Shown here piece after piece: positions 36,296 through 48,100 of a stretch of 64,000 nt of DNA. The translations under genes and the position numbers were made by a program. A model generated the notes under the pieces. The model had not been told where the DNA came from, searched no databases, and saw only the letters and a list, made by a program, of their open reading frames with translations. The stretch comes from Hormiphora californensis (Eukaryota > Ctenophora > Tentaculata > Cydippida > Pleurobrachiidae), in contig CM035361.1 in NCBI GenBank assembly GCA_020137815.1, forward strand, positions 1,050,524 through 1,114,523. Reading direction: 5' to 3'. Each line of letters begins with the position of its first letter. Position 1 is the stretch's first letter.

Positions 36296-36506
36296 ACCGG
36301 CAATACCAGAGCGATGTATGACTGACATGACAGCATATTGACATCCGACAAAACACTAATATACGCTTTAAAACTCATGGATTCTAGCACTGCTAGCATA
36401 CAATTATCAATATTCAAAGCTCTTCGGGTCACCGGTCATTACATGGTGGTCTTCACCTGGTCATTTTTATATTCTTCTCTCCGACTGGCTGTTATCAAAG
36501 TTTAAT

Positions 36507-37721
36507 TTAAACCCTGACACACTTCCACTTGAGATTCAGATACTTCTTCTTTCCATTGCATCTCTTGGGAAGGTTCTTGAATTTTCCCTGAGAGGCGTCA
36601 ATTGTAACAAGAAGTCCTGTCTTGTGTCGGACAGGCTCAATATGGAAATGTGGACCATGATTTAGTGCATAGTAAACAGACCGACAGTAATATCATACGT
36701 CTCATACACACAGTCTCCACTCCATGCTCCAGTGCTCTCCCCTCTCCACTGAGTATGTCACTGTCAGGCCGATGCTTGAAAAAAATGAGAATAGGATCAG
36801 GCCAATGTCCTGACAGCACTTGTTGAGTCAACAAGACAGCATTAAATTGGGCGTGACACCCCCCCCCCCCCCAAACCCCCAACACACACGGGACATATTG
36901 TATTCTCATTTCTCACCTGAGAGCGGACTACTTTTCCGGTACACCCAGAGATTCTCGAGCTGGTACACTTTCCCATCTTTTTGGACGCTCCATATTTAGC
37001 GGATGTTATCCTTATCTTCCTTCCTGTAATTCGGAAATGAGACTGGGGTACGGCCCTGATCAGGTCTCCTGACATTAATTAGAATAGCCCTGGCCCATTC
37101 AATGAATCAATTAGATTGGATTGGAAACCCCGGACCGGTCGAGGTCATAGTACTTGCGGGGTGCCTGTCAGGCCAATGCTCTGACCACAGTTCTCGCACG
37201 AGAATGGGTCAGGCCAATGCTCTGACAGCGGGGTGCACGATACAGTCAGTGCCTGACAACAAACATCAGGATCCATTTTGTATCATGATCCATTTTGAAA
37301 CTGGTCCCACACTGTCATGACAGTGAGGGGAATAAATCTTACCTGCCGGGCATCTGATAGTCTTTTTGGGTCCCTTGTACTTGCTTCCCTTGTGGGATCG
37401 ATCGCAGATATACGTCTGGAGTCCTGAAAAAGACAGTTGTTTTTCAACAACTTGTTGGCTAGCAAACTTCTTTGGCAAACACATGCACAATTGGCAAAAC
37501 ATCAATTCGAGTACAAAATACACTACACGACAAAGTGAAACAAGTTATATCACTTTCTTCTCTTGCTCTTGGGAATCCCGGAATAAAGCTAGTGGGAAAT
37601 AAACAAATCGTGTGTACAAAATGTACTATCCAAATGTATTCACTACTATTCGAGTTCAAACAGATTTACCTGAAACAAAAACGATGAGCGTCAGTGCTAG
37701 AACAAACCCTGTTAACCTCAT
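36507..37721 (-). CDS. Small secreted galactose/rhamnose-binding lectin-like (SUEL) protein
   Basis: Four short exons (minus): 37,670-37,721; 37,343-37,423; 36,917-37,023; 36,507-36,635. Splice phases fit exactly and give 122 residues. The first exon encodes a signal peptide (MRLTGFVLALTLIVFVS). The mature part has six cysteines and the order TYICDRSH, IRCPAGRKIRITSAKYG, KCTSSRISGCTG, KRCNGKKKYLNLKWKC, ending VRV. The pattern of a C-P-x-G-x-x-I-x-I-x-x-A-x-Y-G core and a final C-x-G-x-x-K-Y-L-x-x-x-x-x-C is that of sea-urchin-egg-lectin (SUEL) domains, which bind galactose or rhamnose outside the cell. It is very rich in lysine and arginine, so it should be strongly basic. Ligand binding is inferred only. 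MITE copies sit in two of its introns. Confidence 0.72.
36761..36816. mobile_element. Short copy of the CTGTCAGGCC MITE family
   Basis: CTGTCAGGCCGATGC at the left and the near complement GCCAATGTCCTGACAG at the right. It is in an intron of the lectin-like gene. No clear target duplication. Confidence 0.65.
37165..37228. mobile_element. 64-bp CTGTCAGGCC MITE with 8-bp target duplication
   Basis: Starts CTGTCAGGCCAATGCTCTGA. On the right it ends with a second, direct copy of GTCAGGCCAATGCTCTGACAG, the final CTGACAG forming the short inverted terminus. CGGGGTGC flanks it at 37,157-37,164 and 37,229-37,236. Confidence 0.85.
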
Positions 37722-37784
37722 CGTGTTGGTCTAAATGAGAAATTTAATCAATTATTATATTTGTATCAACAACAAATTTACACG

Positions 37785-37910
37785 GTGCTCCTAGGAGCTC
37801 CTGAAGGACGTTCAACCTGGACCAGAGCGCCCAAAGGCCCCCTCTATAGGTCGTACAACTAGTAGTTTAGCTGGGTGCTCTGGTCAAGGTTGAATGTCCT
37901 TCAGAAGTGT
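37785..37910. repeat. Inverted repeat, about 33-base arms
   Basis: CTGAAGGACGTTCAACCTGG ... GCGCCC is answered by GGGTGCTCTGGTCAAGGTTG ... CCTTCAG. It lies upstream of the lectin-like gene start. Confidence 0.7.
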
Positions 37911-38107
37911 GTGATGAAGACTGGAGAGGATTATTATTGTGACACAAACAACTACACTGACACACTCGGACAAAAAGAATTGATTTAATGGAAGCCAAGT
38001 AAACAAGTCACACTCTATAATTGTAAAGGATATAAGATTGCATAGGTGGCACTGTTATATATATTATGTGGTGCAGTACGAGCTCCTCCCTTAGGTCTCC
38101 CTGATAT

Positions 38108-38416
<309 letters not shown>

Positions 38417-39241
38417 GCTTTACTACCATCAAGAAACAACAAATTGGTGATATAATAGTGAATTTGAACTTTATATAATTGATCGCTAGAGTTGGGTTCC
38501 TATACTTCTTCATAACTTGCATGGCATTTCAGCTGAGTATCTACATATATGTAGAATGCGGAAGGAGGGTTGATGGTGTCACAATCTAAACAATCTGCAG
38601 ATGTATGGGGTTGGTCAATGCAGTCGGTATGTTCTATCATGCAAGATAGCACTTTACCTCCGCTATACCTTGACTCCCGAGATTGGTCTGTTATAGTACT
38701 AATTAAACAATCGTTATTCTACGTACGTGTTACTTGAACACGTGTTTTGCCAGGAATATTCCTTACTCTCAGTCCCATTTTTCATGCATATGTTTTATCT
38801 GAGTTGGGGCTTGAGTAGAGTATTTGATGTCCATGAGGCAGACTTATCTAAGAACCAGGTTAGATAAGTCTGTCTCGTGTTCTTCAAACCTGACGTAGGT
38901 TCATTCTGCAGTATATTATATATTATATACGTCTCGGCTTTTCTCGTGATGTGGTTTGATTTGCAATCTGTTACTTGTATGTGGGTGTTGTGTAAAGTGT
39001 GTGGGTGATGTCTACAGCAGTATTTGTTATGTTCTAACCCTCCCTTTACATTTGTAAAGGAAGGGCTCGCTAAAGGCAGTCTATAGCTTGGCAACAGCTG
39101 CAGTATAGTGCATATTATTACAATATCCACGACTTTTATGATAGTCCATCCTTTTTCTTTCTTTGTTTTTAGAAATTGTGCTTTACTAAAGCAATAAATG
39201 ATCGCTTCCAAGACGCATCTTAAAAAACTTTTCTTTTTAGG

Positions 39242-40750
39242 ATGGCTCTAGTTCCACCAGTATCGGAGTGCGAATTCAATTCGTATTTCAACTTATCCCA
39301 GATAACCAATGAATTTGCTGCCGTCCATCCTGAGCACCAGATAGTAAGCGGTGGTATGAAGTGGCATCTGAGATTAAAGAAAAACGGTGATCACCTTGGG
39401 GTCTATCTACATTGTAACAAGGCAGAGAATCCAAAAGACTGGAATTGGACAGTTCGGATAACGATTCGGCTTCGGAACGGGAAACCGCCGCATCAGGAAG
39501 GGCTTCGCAAGGTGATTGAAAAAACTGTTTACTCGCCGAAACACCCTACCATAAAGGGTTGGGGAAAGTTCATTACACTTAAAGATCTTGCTTACTTTGC
39601 AAAAGATGGTACATTCATGTTGCACGTTGAGGTAGAAAACTATCAATCTGAGTGTTTCTTTGAACAAACTATTCTGCGAAAACCCCGGCCAATTGAGTTT
39701 GACTGCCTCGTTCCTGTTTCTGACTTGGGTATTTACGAGTACGAACCTTTGACTATCAACTACTCCGAAGACTACAATCTATGGTTTGCATCATTTTGGA
39801 AAAGTGAAGAAAACCGGTTGATGATTAAACTTCAGGGCTTTTTTGAGTGCAAACTGATGAAAGGACATCCATGTTACTCACTGGCTGTCACTGTCAAGAC
39901 GGAAAATGGAAAAGTGCTTGAAAAAACAACTCCTGCTTTCAATGAGGTCTGGTTGGAAACGGCGTCTTTGGAAAGCATCGCAATACCAGAAGATTTGAGC
40001 AAAATTTTTGTACTGTTCGAGATTTTTAATAGTTGCTCAAAAACGTATTTAAGCAACCGAAAGCCTGGAATAGAGCACCTTTACCATCCATCTCATGGAA
40101 ACTTTACCCTGAAGCTGGAGGGAGATAAGATTAGTGTTAACTCTTACATCCTCTGCCACAACTCATCCGTCTTCCGAGAAGTGATCGAAGAGAACGGGGA
40201 GATCGAACATGATGTCAGCGACTTCAGCCCACAGTCAGTCCACATTTTTGTTAATGCGTGCTACACTGGGAACTTGAAAAAACTTGATGGAACTTCATTG
40301 TCGGTGTACAAGGATGTTGCTAAAATGTTGATGGTCTTTAAGGTGAATTGGAGTAAAAGTGAGCTACAGGAATATTATGATAAACTCCTGGAGGCTGAGT
40401 ATTTCCAAACTTTCGAGGGGTTTGTGGAATACTCTGATATCGCATTAATGATGTGTATCAAGTTTAAATGCGTTCAATTTTTGGACCAATTCCTGGTAAC
40501 TGTGAAGAAACACCAAAGCAGGATGTCCATTCACATCAGACGGATGATGTTCAAGACAACAAAATTGGCACAACTAGATCTTATCATGGTGTTAGTGGCT
40601 TTGGCTCCATTGCAACCTATTCTCGCTCCGCGAAGAATAGGCTCCCGGCCTGTGGACAGCAAGAACTCACGTGCGCGCGATGTAAAGCACGTTTTCAGCA
40701 GTGGGACTATCAAATCGCGCGCGATATACTGTTTTAGCAGGCATTTTTAG
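39242..40750 (+). CDS. MATH/BTB-like protein
   Basis: A single open frame of 502 codons. A canonical acceptor (TTTTCTTTTTAG) lies immediately before the ATG, so a 5' untranslated exon is likely upstream. Residues about 1-270 look like two beta-rich TRAF/MATH-type modules (GGMKWHLRLKKNGDHLGVYL, FASFWKSEENRLMIKLQG). Residues about 275-400 resemble a BTB fold (FTLKLEGDKISVNSYILC, SSVFREVIEENGE, VHIFVNACYTGNLKKLDG). MATH-BTB proteins usually serve as substrate adaptors of cullin-3 ubiquitin ligases. After about residue 440 (LDLIM) the sequence turns into unlikely coding text, and GTGTTAGTGG there is a possible splice donor; the true 3' end may therefore be spliced to an exon near 41,148. Domain assignment is by pattern and moderately sure. 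Confidence 0.72.
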   Translation: MALVPPVSECEFNSYFNLSQITNEFAAVHPEHQIVSGGMKWHLRLKKNGDHLGVYLHCNKAENPKDWNWTVRITIRLRNGKPPHQEGLRKVIEKTVYSPKHPTIKGWGKFITLKDLAYFAKDGTFMLHVEVENYQSECFFEQTILRKPRPIEFDCLVPVSDLGIYEYEPLTINYSEDYNLWFASFWKSEENRLMIKLQGFFECKLMKGHPCYSLAVTVKTENGKVLEKTTPAFNEVWLETASLESIAIPEDLSKIFVLFEIFNSCSKTYLSNRKPGIEHLYHPSHGNFTLKLEGDKISVNSYILCHNSSVFREVIEENGEIEHDVSDFSPQSVHIFVNACYTGNLKKLDGTSLSVYKDVAKMLMVFKVNWSKSELQEYYDKLLEAEYFQTFEGFVEYSDIALMMCIKFKCVQFLDQFLVTVKKHQSRMSIHIRRMMFKTTKLAQLDLIMVLVALAPLQPILAPRRIGSRPVDSKNSRARDVKHVFSSGTIKSRAIYCFSRHF

Positions 40751-40779
40751 CCGACATAGCACTACCAAAACCCCAATTA

Positions 40780-41060
40780 TCGCCTCAATTGGCACTTTGA
40801 TGTATCGGCGGGTATTTTCCCATACTCACAAGGCCATGACGATTCACCCAGTACCCGCAGATTGTCCCAGGACCGAGTAGGAGCTTGCAGCCAGGTCTTT
40901 AAAGAATTGCTCATGTTTAGCGTCAATTTTGACCCACTATTCCTCAAATGCTGATATTCGCGGGTATTTTCCGTAAAACTAGAGACAATTATCTGCCAGG
41001 AGCAACAAACGAGATGCAAATCGGTTCAGTAGTTCCTTGCAGCCAGGTCTTTGAAAAAGT
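40780..41060. repeat. Degenerate direct repeat of about 155 bp
   Basis: CTTGCAGCCAGGTCTTT occurs at 40,885 and 41,037, and GCGGGTATTTTCC at 40,809 and 40,960, in the same order and spacing. It lies between the MATH/BTB reading frame and the possible downstream exon. Confidence 0.6.
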
Positions 41061-41554
41061 TTGCTCTAAAATCAATAACGCGCCGGAGGCCTAGATGTGA
41101 GATCGATCTCGGTCGCTGCGCGACCTCGATCTCACTCAGGCATCAATGTGGCCAATTAGTGGCTTACTTGCAACTCTTCCGTGAGTTTATAGCTCAAATC
41201 AAGACCCTCCTTGAGGTCGGCCGTCAGCATCTTCCTGCCCTGAAGTATATCTTGGAAAACTTCCAATTTCCCTTTGGCGTCGTCCACAGTAGGACCGATT
41301 TGAATGAGTTTCTGTATATTGCAGCTGATCACGATGAGCTGAAATTTATCTTTAACTTTGTTGAAGCAGTGCAAGCAGAAGCAAAACTAACATCACCGAG
41401 GACACCGGGACCACTAGTTGAGGATGGCACACTAGCTACAATGGCACGATCCATCTGGAGCAAAGATAGTCAATCAGTCTGGCCGTGCGTCATGTTTAAA
41501 AATATTTGCGGTTTGCGTCCTTTTTGTGTGGAAAGGAGAAATTTGGAAAAGTGA
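41051..41554 (+). CDS. Possible 3' exon or separate ORF, unrecognised
   Basis: Open for 167 codons, with hydrophobic-patterned text such as AYLQLFREFIAQIKTLLEV and FPFGVVHSRTDLNEF. An acceptor-like site (CTCACTCAG) at 41,139-41,147 would let it follow the MATH/BTB frame. The opposite strand is also open for 72 codons over the same stretch and likewise looks helix-like, so the coding strand is undecided. I recognise no family. Confidence 0.3.
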   Translation: MKKFALKSITRRRPRCEIDLGRCATSISLRHQCGQLVAYLQLFREFIAQIKTLLEVGRQHLPALKYILENFQFPFGVVHSRTDLNEFLYIAADHDELKFIFNFVEAVQAEAKLTSPRTPGPLVEDGTLATMARSIWSKDSQSVWPCVMFKNICGLRPFCVERRNLEK

Positions 41555-42165
41555 ACGATCAAAAATATTAGAATACATATGAATTTCCAGCATCTTGGTC
41601 CCATATTTCGTTCCCTATATTACCCAAGATCAGATCAGTACTTTAGCTTTGAGTACTAACCGTCATTCTCGTTTCGTTCAACTCGAAAGGTTTATTGCAA
41701 AAGGATTGGATTGCTCCGCACCCTCCGCACCCTCTTGTACTTCAAGAGGAGGCAATCTAGGATTCTTTTGAAATAAACCTTTCCTTTGTTTCTAGAACAG
41801 TTAAATTGTCTAATTTCAATAAACGTAATTCAAACCTATCACAAAATCACCATGCAAATAACACGTAATTTTAGATCAAGATACTGTTTGTAAAACTAAA
41901 CAATCACATTATAATGATCCCTAAACTACCATAAAACTATTTTTGTCAAGTGTATAAATAATAAATCACCGCGGATGAAATTAAAATTAACAGTGGTCCC
42001 ATTATACGTTCTGATCCAAGGCCCGGATGGTCCTCAATTTCTGACAGCTTAGAAGCTCTGTCTGAACGCACCATGACACCCTGATCAAATTCATAAAGTA
42101 CTCCATTGCTTCATATCAGCTAAGTTCACCAAGGCAAATATTCATGGGGCTTTGGTAAACTTCTT

Positions 42166-45100
42166 CTAGAAGTTCTCTGCATATGCTACAAAAGTCTGTT
42201 TTCCAGTAATCTTACTACACGATTCCTTAACTCCATCTGACATTGCCGGGGGTCCACACACAAAAACACCGAACTTTCTTACATCCTGGGGGAGGGAGAT
42301 AGTTGAGTGAATGAGAGGTGCACAACAAGCAGCTGTCAGAGCAAATTGGTCTGACAGACAACCAGGGGAGGGGACGATTTGGTACTGTGCTGGTAAAATA
42401 TCGGGGGAAGATACTGAGATCTCAAGTCTCAGTGGAAAATAGCCGTGCACTTGACCTGAGGTTCAGGCACAACTGTTTTCCCCCAATTACTGTATATTTA
42501 CCTCGTGGGTTAGTCTAATATCTTCAAACATTCTATCAAAGTTAGGTCTACCAAAGTGTGTCACTGCCTTCAAACCCGTGAACATGGACCTGGGAGAGAT
42601 AGATATCATGATATCAGTAAATACTGGTCCCTGATTGGCGGATAACTAGTCATGTGCCCTAAATAACGAGTTCTGATTGGTTGTTTACTTGTTTCGGTCG
42701 GTTCCTATGTTCGAAATTGGTTTAGACTTTAGAGACATGGTGTTAGCGGTAATGTTAGAGAGGCAACGCATTCTACCTGTTGGATACGCCTTGGAACTGC
42801 CTCTCGCAAATGTAAAGGATTGTTGTCCGTAGATCAGATTTATCAAAGAACCGAGTTATAAAGATATGGGTATCAAGGATTCCCTCTTTGTCCTCTTTCT
42901 CACATTTACCTAGGGATAATTGATTAATTTAACCATTGATTAACGAGAAAAGGGTCGACTGCCTATTATCACTCTGTACGTTACCAGTTGGACTATAATA
43001 TCTAACCGTACACTGGTGGCCCGTGTTTTGGTACTTCATTGGGTTGGTTTTACTTTACTTCCTTGATCACTGCACTGGCAAGTGCCCCGTGGCCTAATGG
43101 GGGTCTGGGGGCAAAGCCCCCAGCAATGAAAAACCATCCCACCCCTTCTAAGGTCATCCTAGAACATTATAAGATCAAATCTGAAAGGATAAACTCAGGC
43201 GCGGAAAATTTCATTTCGCCCGATTCGGGGCCAGTGCAGTATACCATACGGATGTGACTTTCGCCCTTTTCGAGCGTCTATTTAACCATGTTCCGACAAG
43301 CTAGCACGCTGAAATTTTGTATGTAAAGCTACCTCAATGATATCTAATAGTTTTTAAAATTTCAAGTGGATTGATGGTTTCGTTCAAAAGTTACGAGGGG
43401 GGTCCCAAACGCTTGCTCTGTATACATACATACATACATACATACATACATACGCACGACCTTTTTACAAACCAAACTGAGCAAAAACGGCTGGATTTAG
43501 AGCTTTTTGTCCCGGGGAAGACCCCCCATAAATCGACTATTCTACATGTCGTAGGCTATGTAAAATTTTGATTTGAGCATGGGAAGTCATTAATTATGCA
43601 TAATTTATGTATAATTTATGATTATCTCGGTATTGGTTGTGGTAAGGACATTTCAAAGGACATATTTCGACGCAGAAGAGTCGATTTATGGGGGGTCGTC
43701 CCCGGGACAAAAAGTCGTATCTCGCACCGTTTAGCCGTTATTTGCATATTTATGCACTGATTCATGATTTAATGCATATTCTGAATATTTCCACTTCAGA
43801 TGGTCCTAGAACGTTTTCATGGACATATTTCGACGCAGAAGAGTCGATTTATGGGGGGTCGTCCCCGGACAAAAAGTCGTATCTCGCACCGTTTAGCCGT
43901 TATATGCATATTTATGCACTGATTCATGATTTAATGCATATTCTGAATATTTCCACTTCAGATGGTCCTAGAATGTTTTCATGGACATATTTCGACGTAG
44001 AATAGTCGATTTATGGGGGTCGTCCCCCGGACAAAAAGTCGTATCTCGCACCGTTTAGCCGTTATTTGCATATTTATGCACAGATTCATGATTTAATGCA
44101 TATTCTGGATATTTCCACTTCAAATGGTCCTAGAACGTTTTCATGGACATATTCGACGCAGAAGAGTCGATTTATGGGGGTTCGTCCCCGGACAAAAAGT
44201 CGTATCTCGCACCGTTTAGCCGTTATATGCATATTTATGCACTGATTCCATGATTTAATGCATATTCTGAATATTTCCACTTCAGCTGTTCCTAGAATGT
44301 TTTCATGGACATATTTCGACGTAGAATAGTCGATTTATGGGGGGGTCGGTCCCCGGACAAAAAGTCGTATCTCGCACCGTTTAGCCCGTTATTTGCATAT
44401 TTATGTTACCTGTTTACAAAAACCCTGAGAAACTAGACCAAAAAACAAAGGAAATTTGTTTGGAACACCCGTGGCCTTTTTCGATACTTGACGCTGCGGG
44501 AAATGCACCCTTCGTCAGAGCAAGACGCGAGGAAGAGTGAGAGAAAGTGTGCGTATGTTAGAACTTGGAGAGATGGCACAACGATACCTAGTAGTATAGC
44601 TTAGATTATGGGTGCATTTCCCGCAGCGTCAAGTATCGAAAAAGGCCACGGGTGTTCCAAACAAATTTCCTTTGTTTTTTGGTCTAGTATTAACACATAC
44701 CTATGATATCAAGTAACCACTCAAACTGTTTCTGTGTCCTGGACGCCCAAATAAAGTAGACCTTCTTAACTTTGGACATAGTGGAGGTCTGTGTGTTGCA
44801 CCTGTGTACCAGATCCTTCATAATGGAAGCAAAGGGTGTCACCCCTATACCACCACCAACCAGAATAACAACCTGGGAATAACTTGATCAGATTTAGTAG
44901 GTCAATAAAGCAGGAACCGACCGAATCAGGAAATACTGGTCCCTGATTGGCTGATAACCAGTCACGTGACCTAAATAACGAGCTCTGATTGGTTGTTTAC
45001 TTGTTTCGGTCGGTTCCTGCAATAAAGAACAGCTGAAATTTTCCTGGTGCTATGTTTGTCTTATGGCAAGGCGCAAGGAATGTAAAATCTATCTCGGTTC

Positions 45101-48100
45101 AAAAGGGTGTAAACAAAGATGGTTACTTGGCACCATTGCTACCCCTCTGCTTCACAGACCTCGATCTCGCACGCACTAGGTGTCAATGTCACAAAGATGG
45201 TAACCTATCTCTTGGTAACATAGACACCTGGCGCCAGGTGTCTATGTTACCAAACCTACCTCATAGTTAGAGTAGTCCTGATGTGCCTCCCCAAAAGGTC
45301 CATCCACATACAAATTAGGATTCTTCTCAGGAGACTTCTCATTCTTTATCACCAACTCTCTGAGTACCCTTGTCCAGCCTTTACAGGTTCTAATGTGAAC
45401 TGATAGGGTGTCCTCATGAGGCGCTATATGGGAGAATAATCGATGTGTTACAGTCGGACCCCGATTTAACGGCACCCTCGGGGGAAAGGGTTTTGTCCGT
45501 TAAATCGGGGTGTCCGCTAAATCGGGGCCAAATACTGTTAATTTCCTACATCGGGGGAAAATTATGCTGCCGTTAAATCGGGGTGCCGCTAAATCGGGGG
45601 CCGTTAAATCGGGGTCCGACTGTACATGTTTTATCGGAAAGATTTACAGGCAAGCCTAGATGTACCGGACTGCCTCTGCAGTGAATCAAGGGTTGCAGGA
45701 ACCGACCGAAACAAGTAAACAACCAATGAGAACTCGTTATTTAGGTCACGTGACTGGTTATTAGCCAACCAGCATTTCCTGGTTCGGTCGGTTCCTGGAA
45801 TCAAGGGTTGAAATTTTCAATGATAAGGGGAGAAATATACCTGATGTTAGAGTGAAGGGGTGGTACTCGTCCCTTCCAGTCCCACTATTCACCAGCGCAA
45901 TACGGACATACTGTCCTGCTAAATAGTGAAAGTCCTCCGGTCGCTTGAACACCAGGTTTGTCACCTTTATGGAGAGTTGATGTTAACAACCATTGGCATA
46001 TACTATATGCTATATGATATAGTGTGTGGTTGGGGTACCCGGGGTCGGTATGAAAGATAATAGCTAAAATCTCACGCTCAGATTGTCTGATTCTGAATGT
46101 TGAATTTTGAAATTTGTTAGTGAGAAGGAACGCCGAGAATTTTCAGTTGCTTATATACCTATCAAGAGAGGTTTATTATTTCATTTCCCTTTTTATATTC
46201 ATCAGCTGCTCTGTAACAGCAATTCTGAATGCAATCTCTGCTCCCAGTATTCCTTAATATGGACAATAACTTTGCGACGATATCCGACCCGGAAACAGTT
46301 GTACCAACGGGAAGCGCCTTTGCTCGGCATGCTCTCAAACCCCTAACCATAACGATGTGCGTCCTGGGGCTGATAAGCAGTCTCCTTCTGGTGGTAACAA
46401 TCTTTGCCCGATGTCGCCGATGGACTAACCTCCCTATCACCTCCACCCTCTATCTGCACATCTGTGCTGTGAACATCATTGAGTGTCTCAACATCCTCTT
46501 CCTCATTCCCATTTGGAACAGCACGGCCGGATTTTCACCGGATAACAAGTTGGAATTCTTTTTTGACATCATCGACGATGTCTTCTCTATTTCCCGGCCA
46601 GCGTTTCTACTATCCATTTACCTCTTCAGACTTCAGTTTATCGTTCGTCCATCTTCCCTTTTCAATGGAGATGAAGTCCAACGTCACTGGCTGAAAACCC
46701 TAATTTGGTGTATTTGGATTGGGGCCGTGGTTATCTCCGTCATTGATAGGGAGTGCTCCTACAAAAGTTTTTGTGGAGAAAAAGTTAACTACGCGATGCT
46801 TCTAAGCGAGATTCTATTGGTGTTCTTACAGGTCCTCATCATCATGATCTCTGTTGCGATGGTGGCATATCTGGGTGTTATGTACCGACGGTTTAGCTAC
46901 AACCATTCTGAGGTCACTCCCCTTCTTGATGGTGGTAACGCTGCTCTACTTGAAAACATTGCCCTAACTCTTCGAATAGTCTGCTCCACACTTCTTGTCG
47001 ATCTTCTCTGCTTCTCCTTTGCTATGGTGATGAATATTGAAACAATCATCTATGAGCTGAACCCAAATGCACGCCTATCCCTCCTGATTCGTCTATATCA
47101 CTGGCTGGGTTCCGAACTATTTATGGAATTGTTCTTCTTGCTACCAGGTGCAACCTATGCCATACTGATTAGTTGGGTACTGATCCTGGTACAAGCCAGT
47201 ATGAGGCAGGCTCTGTGGGGCGTAGTGAAACGTGTGGCAAGGAGGTTCTGTGGTAGAGACAATGAGGAGTAAGAACAATTTGTTTGACAACTAGACCCGA
47301 TCAGTTAGCCACTTACACCCGATCAGTTTGCTAAGAAAGGGACAAAGATCTCAATAGGGAAAATGAAGGAATGGATCGAGTGGTGATGGACTCATTAGCT
47401 GAATTATTGTTGTCGTGCATTACCTTTGATTCTCACGAGATTGGATCAGTTTAAAATGGCATTATAAACTAATTTACATGGAAAGGTTTGTCCCGTACAT
47501 GATTTTGTTGATTCAATACAAATCGTGTATTTAAGTTTCCTTCCTAAGTGCCCTCCCCCCGCACACCCCGTCGCCTTGCTGGACCCTCTCATACCGCCAA
47601 AATATTGTAAAAGAGGGTTAGAACATACCTCACTGGGTAGGATATTAGTCTCAATGAGGGGAACCTCCCTCTTCCTCCTGCTGACACTGACTAGTTTATC
47701 AAGTATAAAGATAAACGCTGGTCCAATCAGGTAGAGGTGGAAGGTGGGAGTCTGTAGTAACCTAGTGGGGAAGAAGTGAGTTGTAACTATAGTAACCTAG
47801 TGAGAAAGTGAGTTGTAATAATGGTAACCTAGTGGGAAAGTGAGGTCCGCTATAATAATAGTAACCGGGACACAAGGTGATCACTTCAGAGTAGGGAGAA
47901 GAGTTCATGCAATATTGGACCCTCCCCAGTAGGGTCTGACGGTCATCAACGCCGAAATAGGGAACAACGTGTTTCTGAATGAGCTTTTCAATACGAATCC
48001 CCAGCTCCTGTTCACAAAGTTACTAGTTACTAACCTAGCAGTTCCATGAAGTACAGTGAGCACCATTACAACAGGATACAGGTGATGGGTCTTCCAGAAC

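Noticed and set aside
43688-44280. 105-codon repetitive protein in the 162-bp satellite
   Set aside because: The frame is open only because the unit is 54 codons long; other units break it, and the array is intronic.
47880-48010. Extra DUOX exon encoding [18 protein letters not shown]-like text
   Set aside because: The neighbouring exons (…LTVLHGTA and [16 protein letters not shown]…) already join in the way the family does, leaving no place for it; probably intronic chance.
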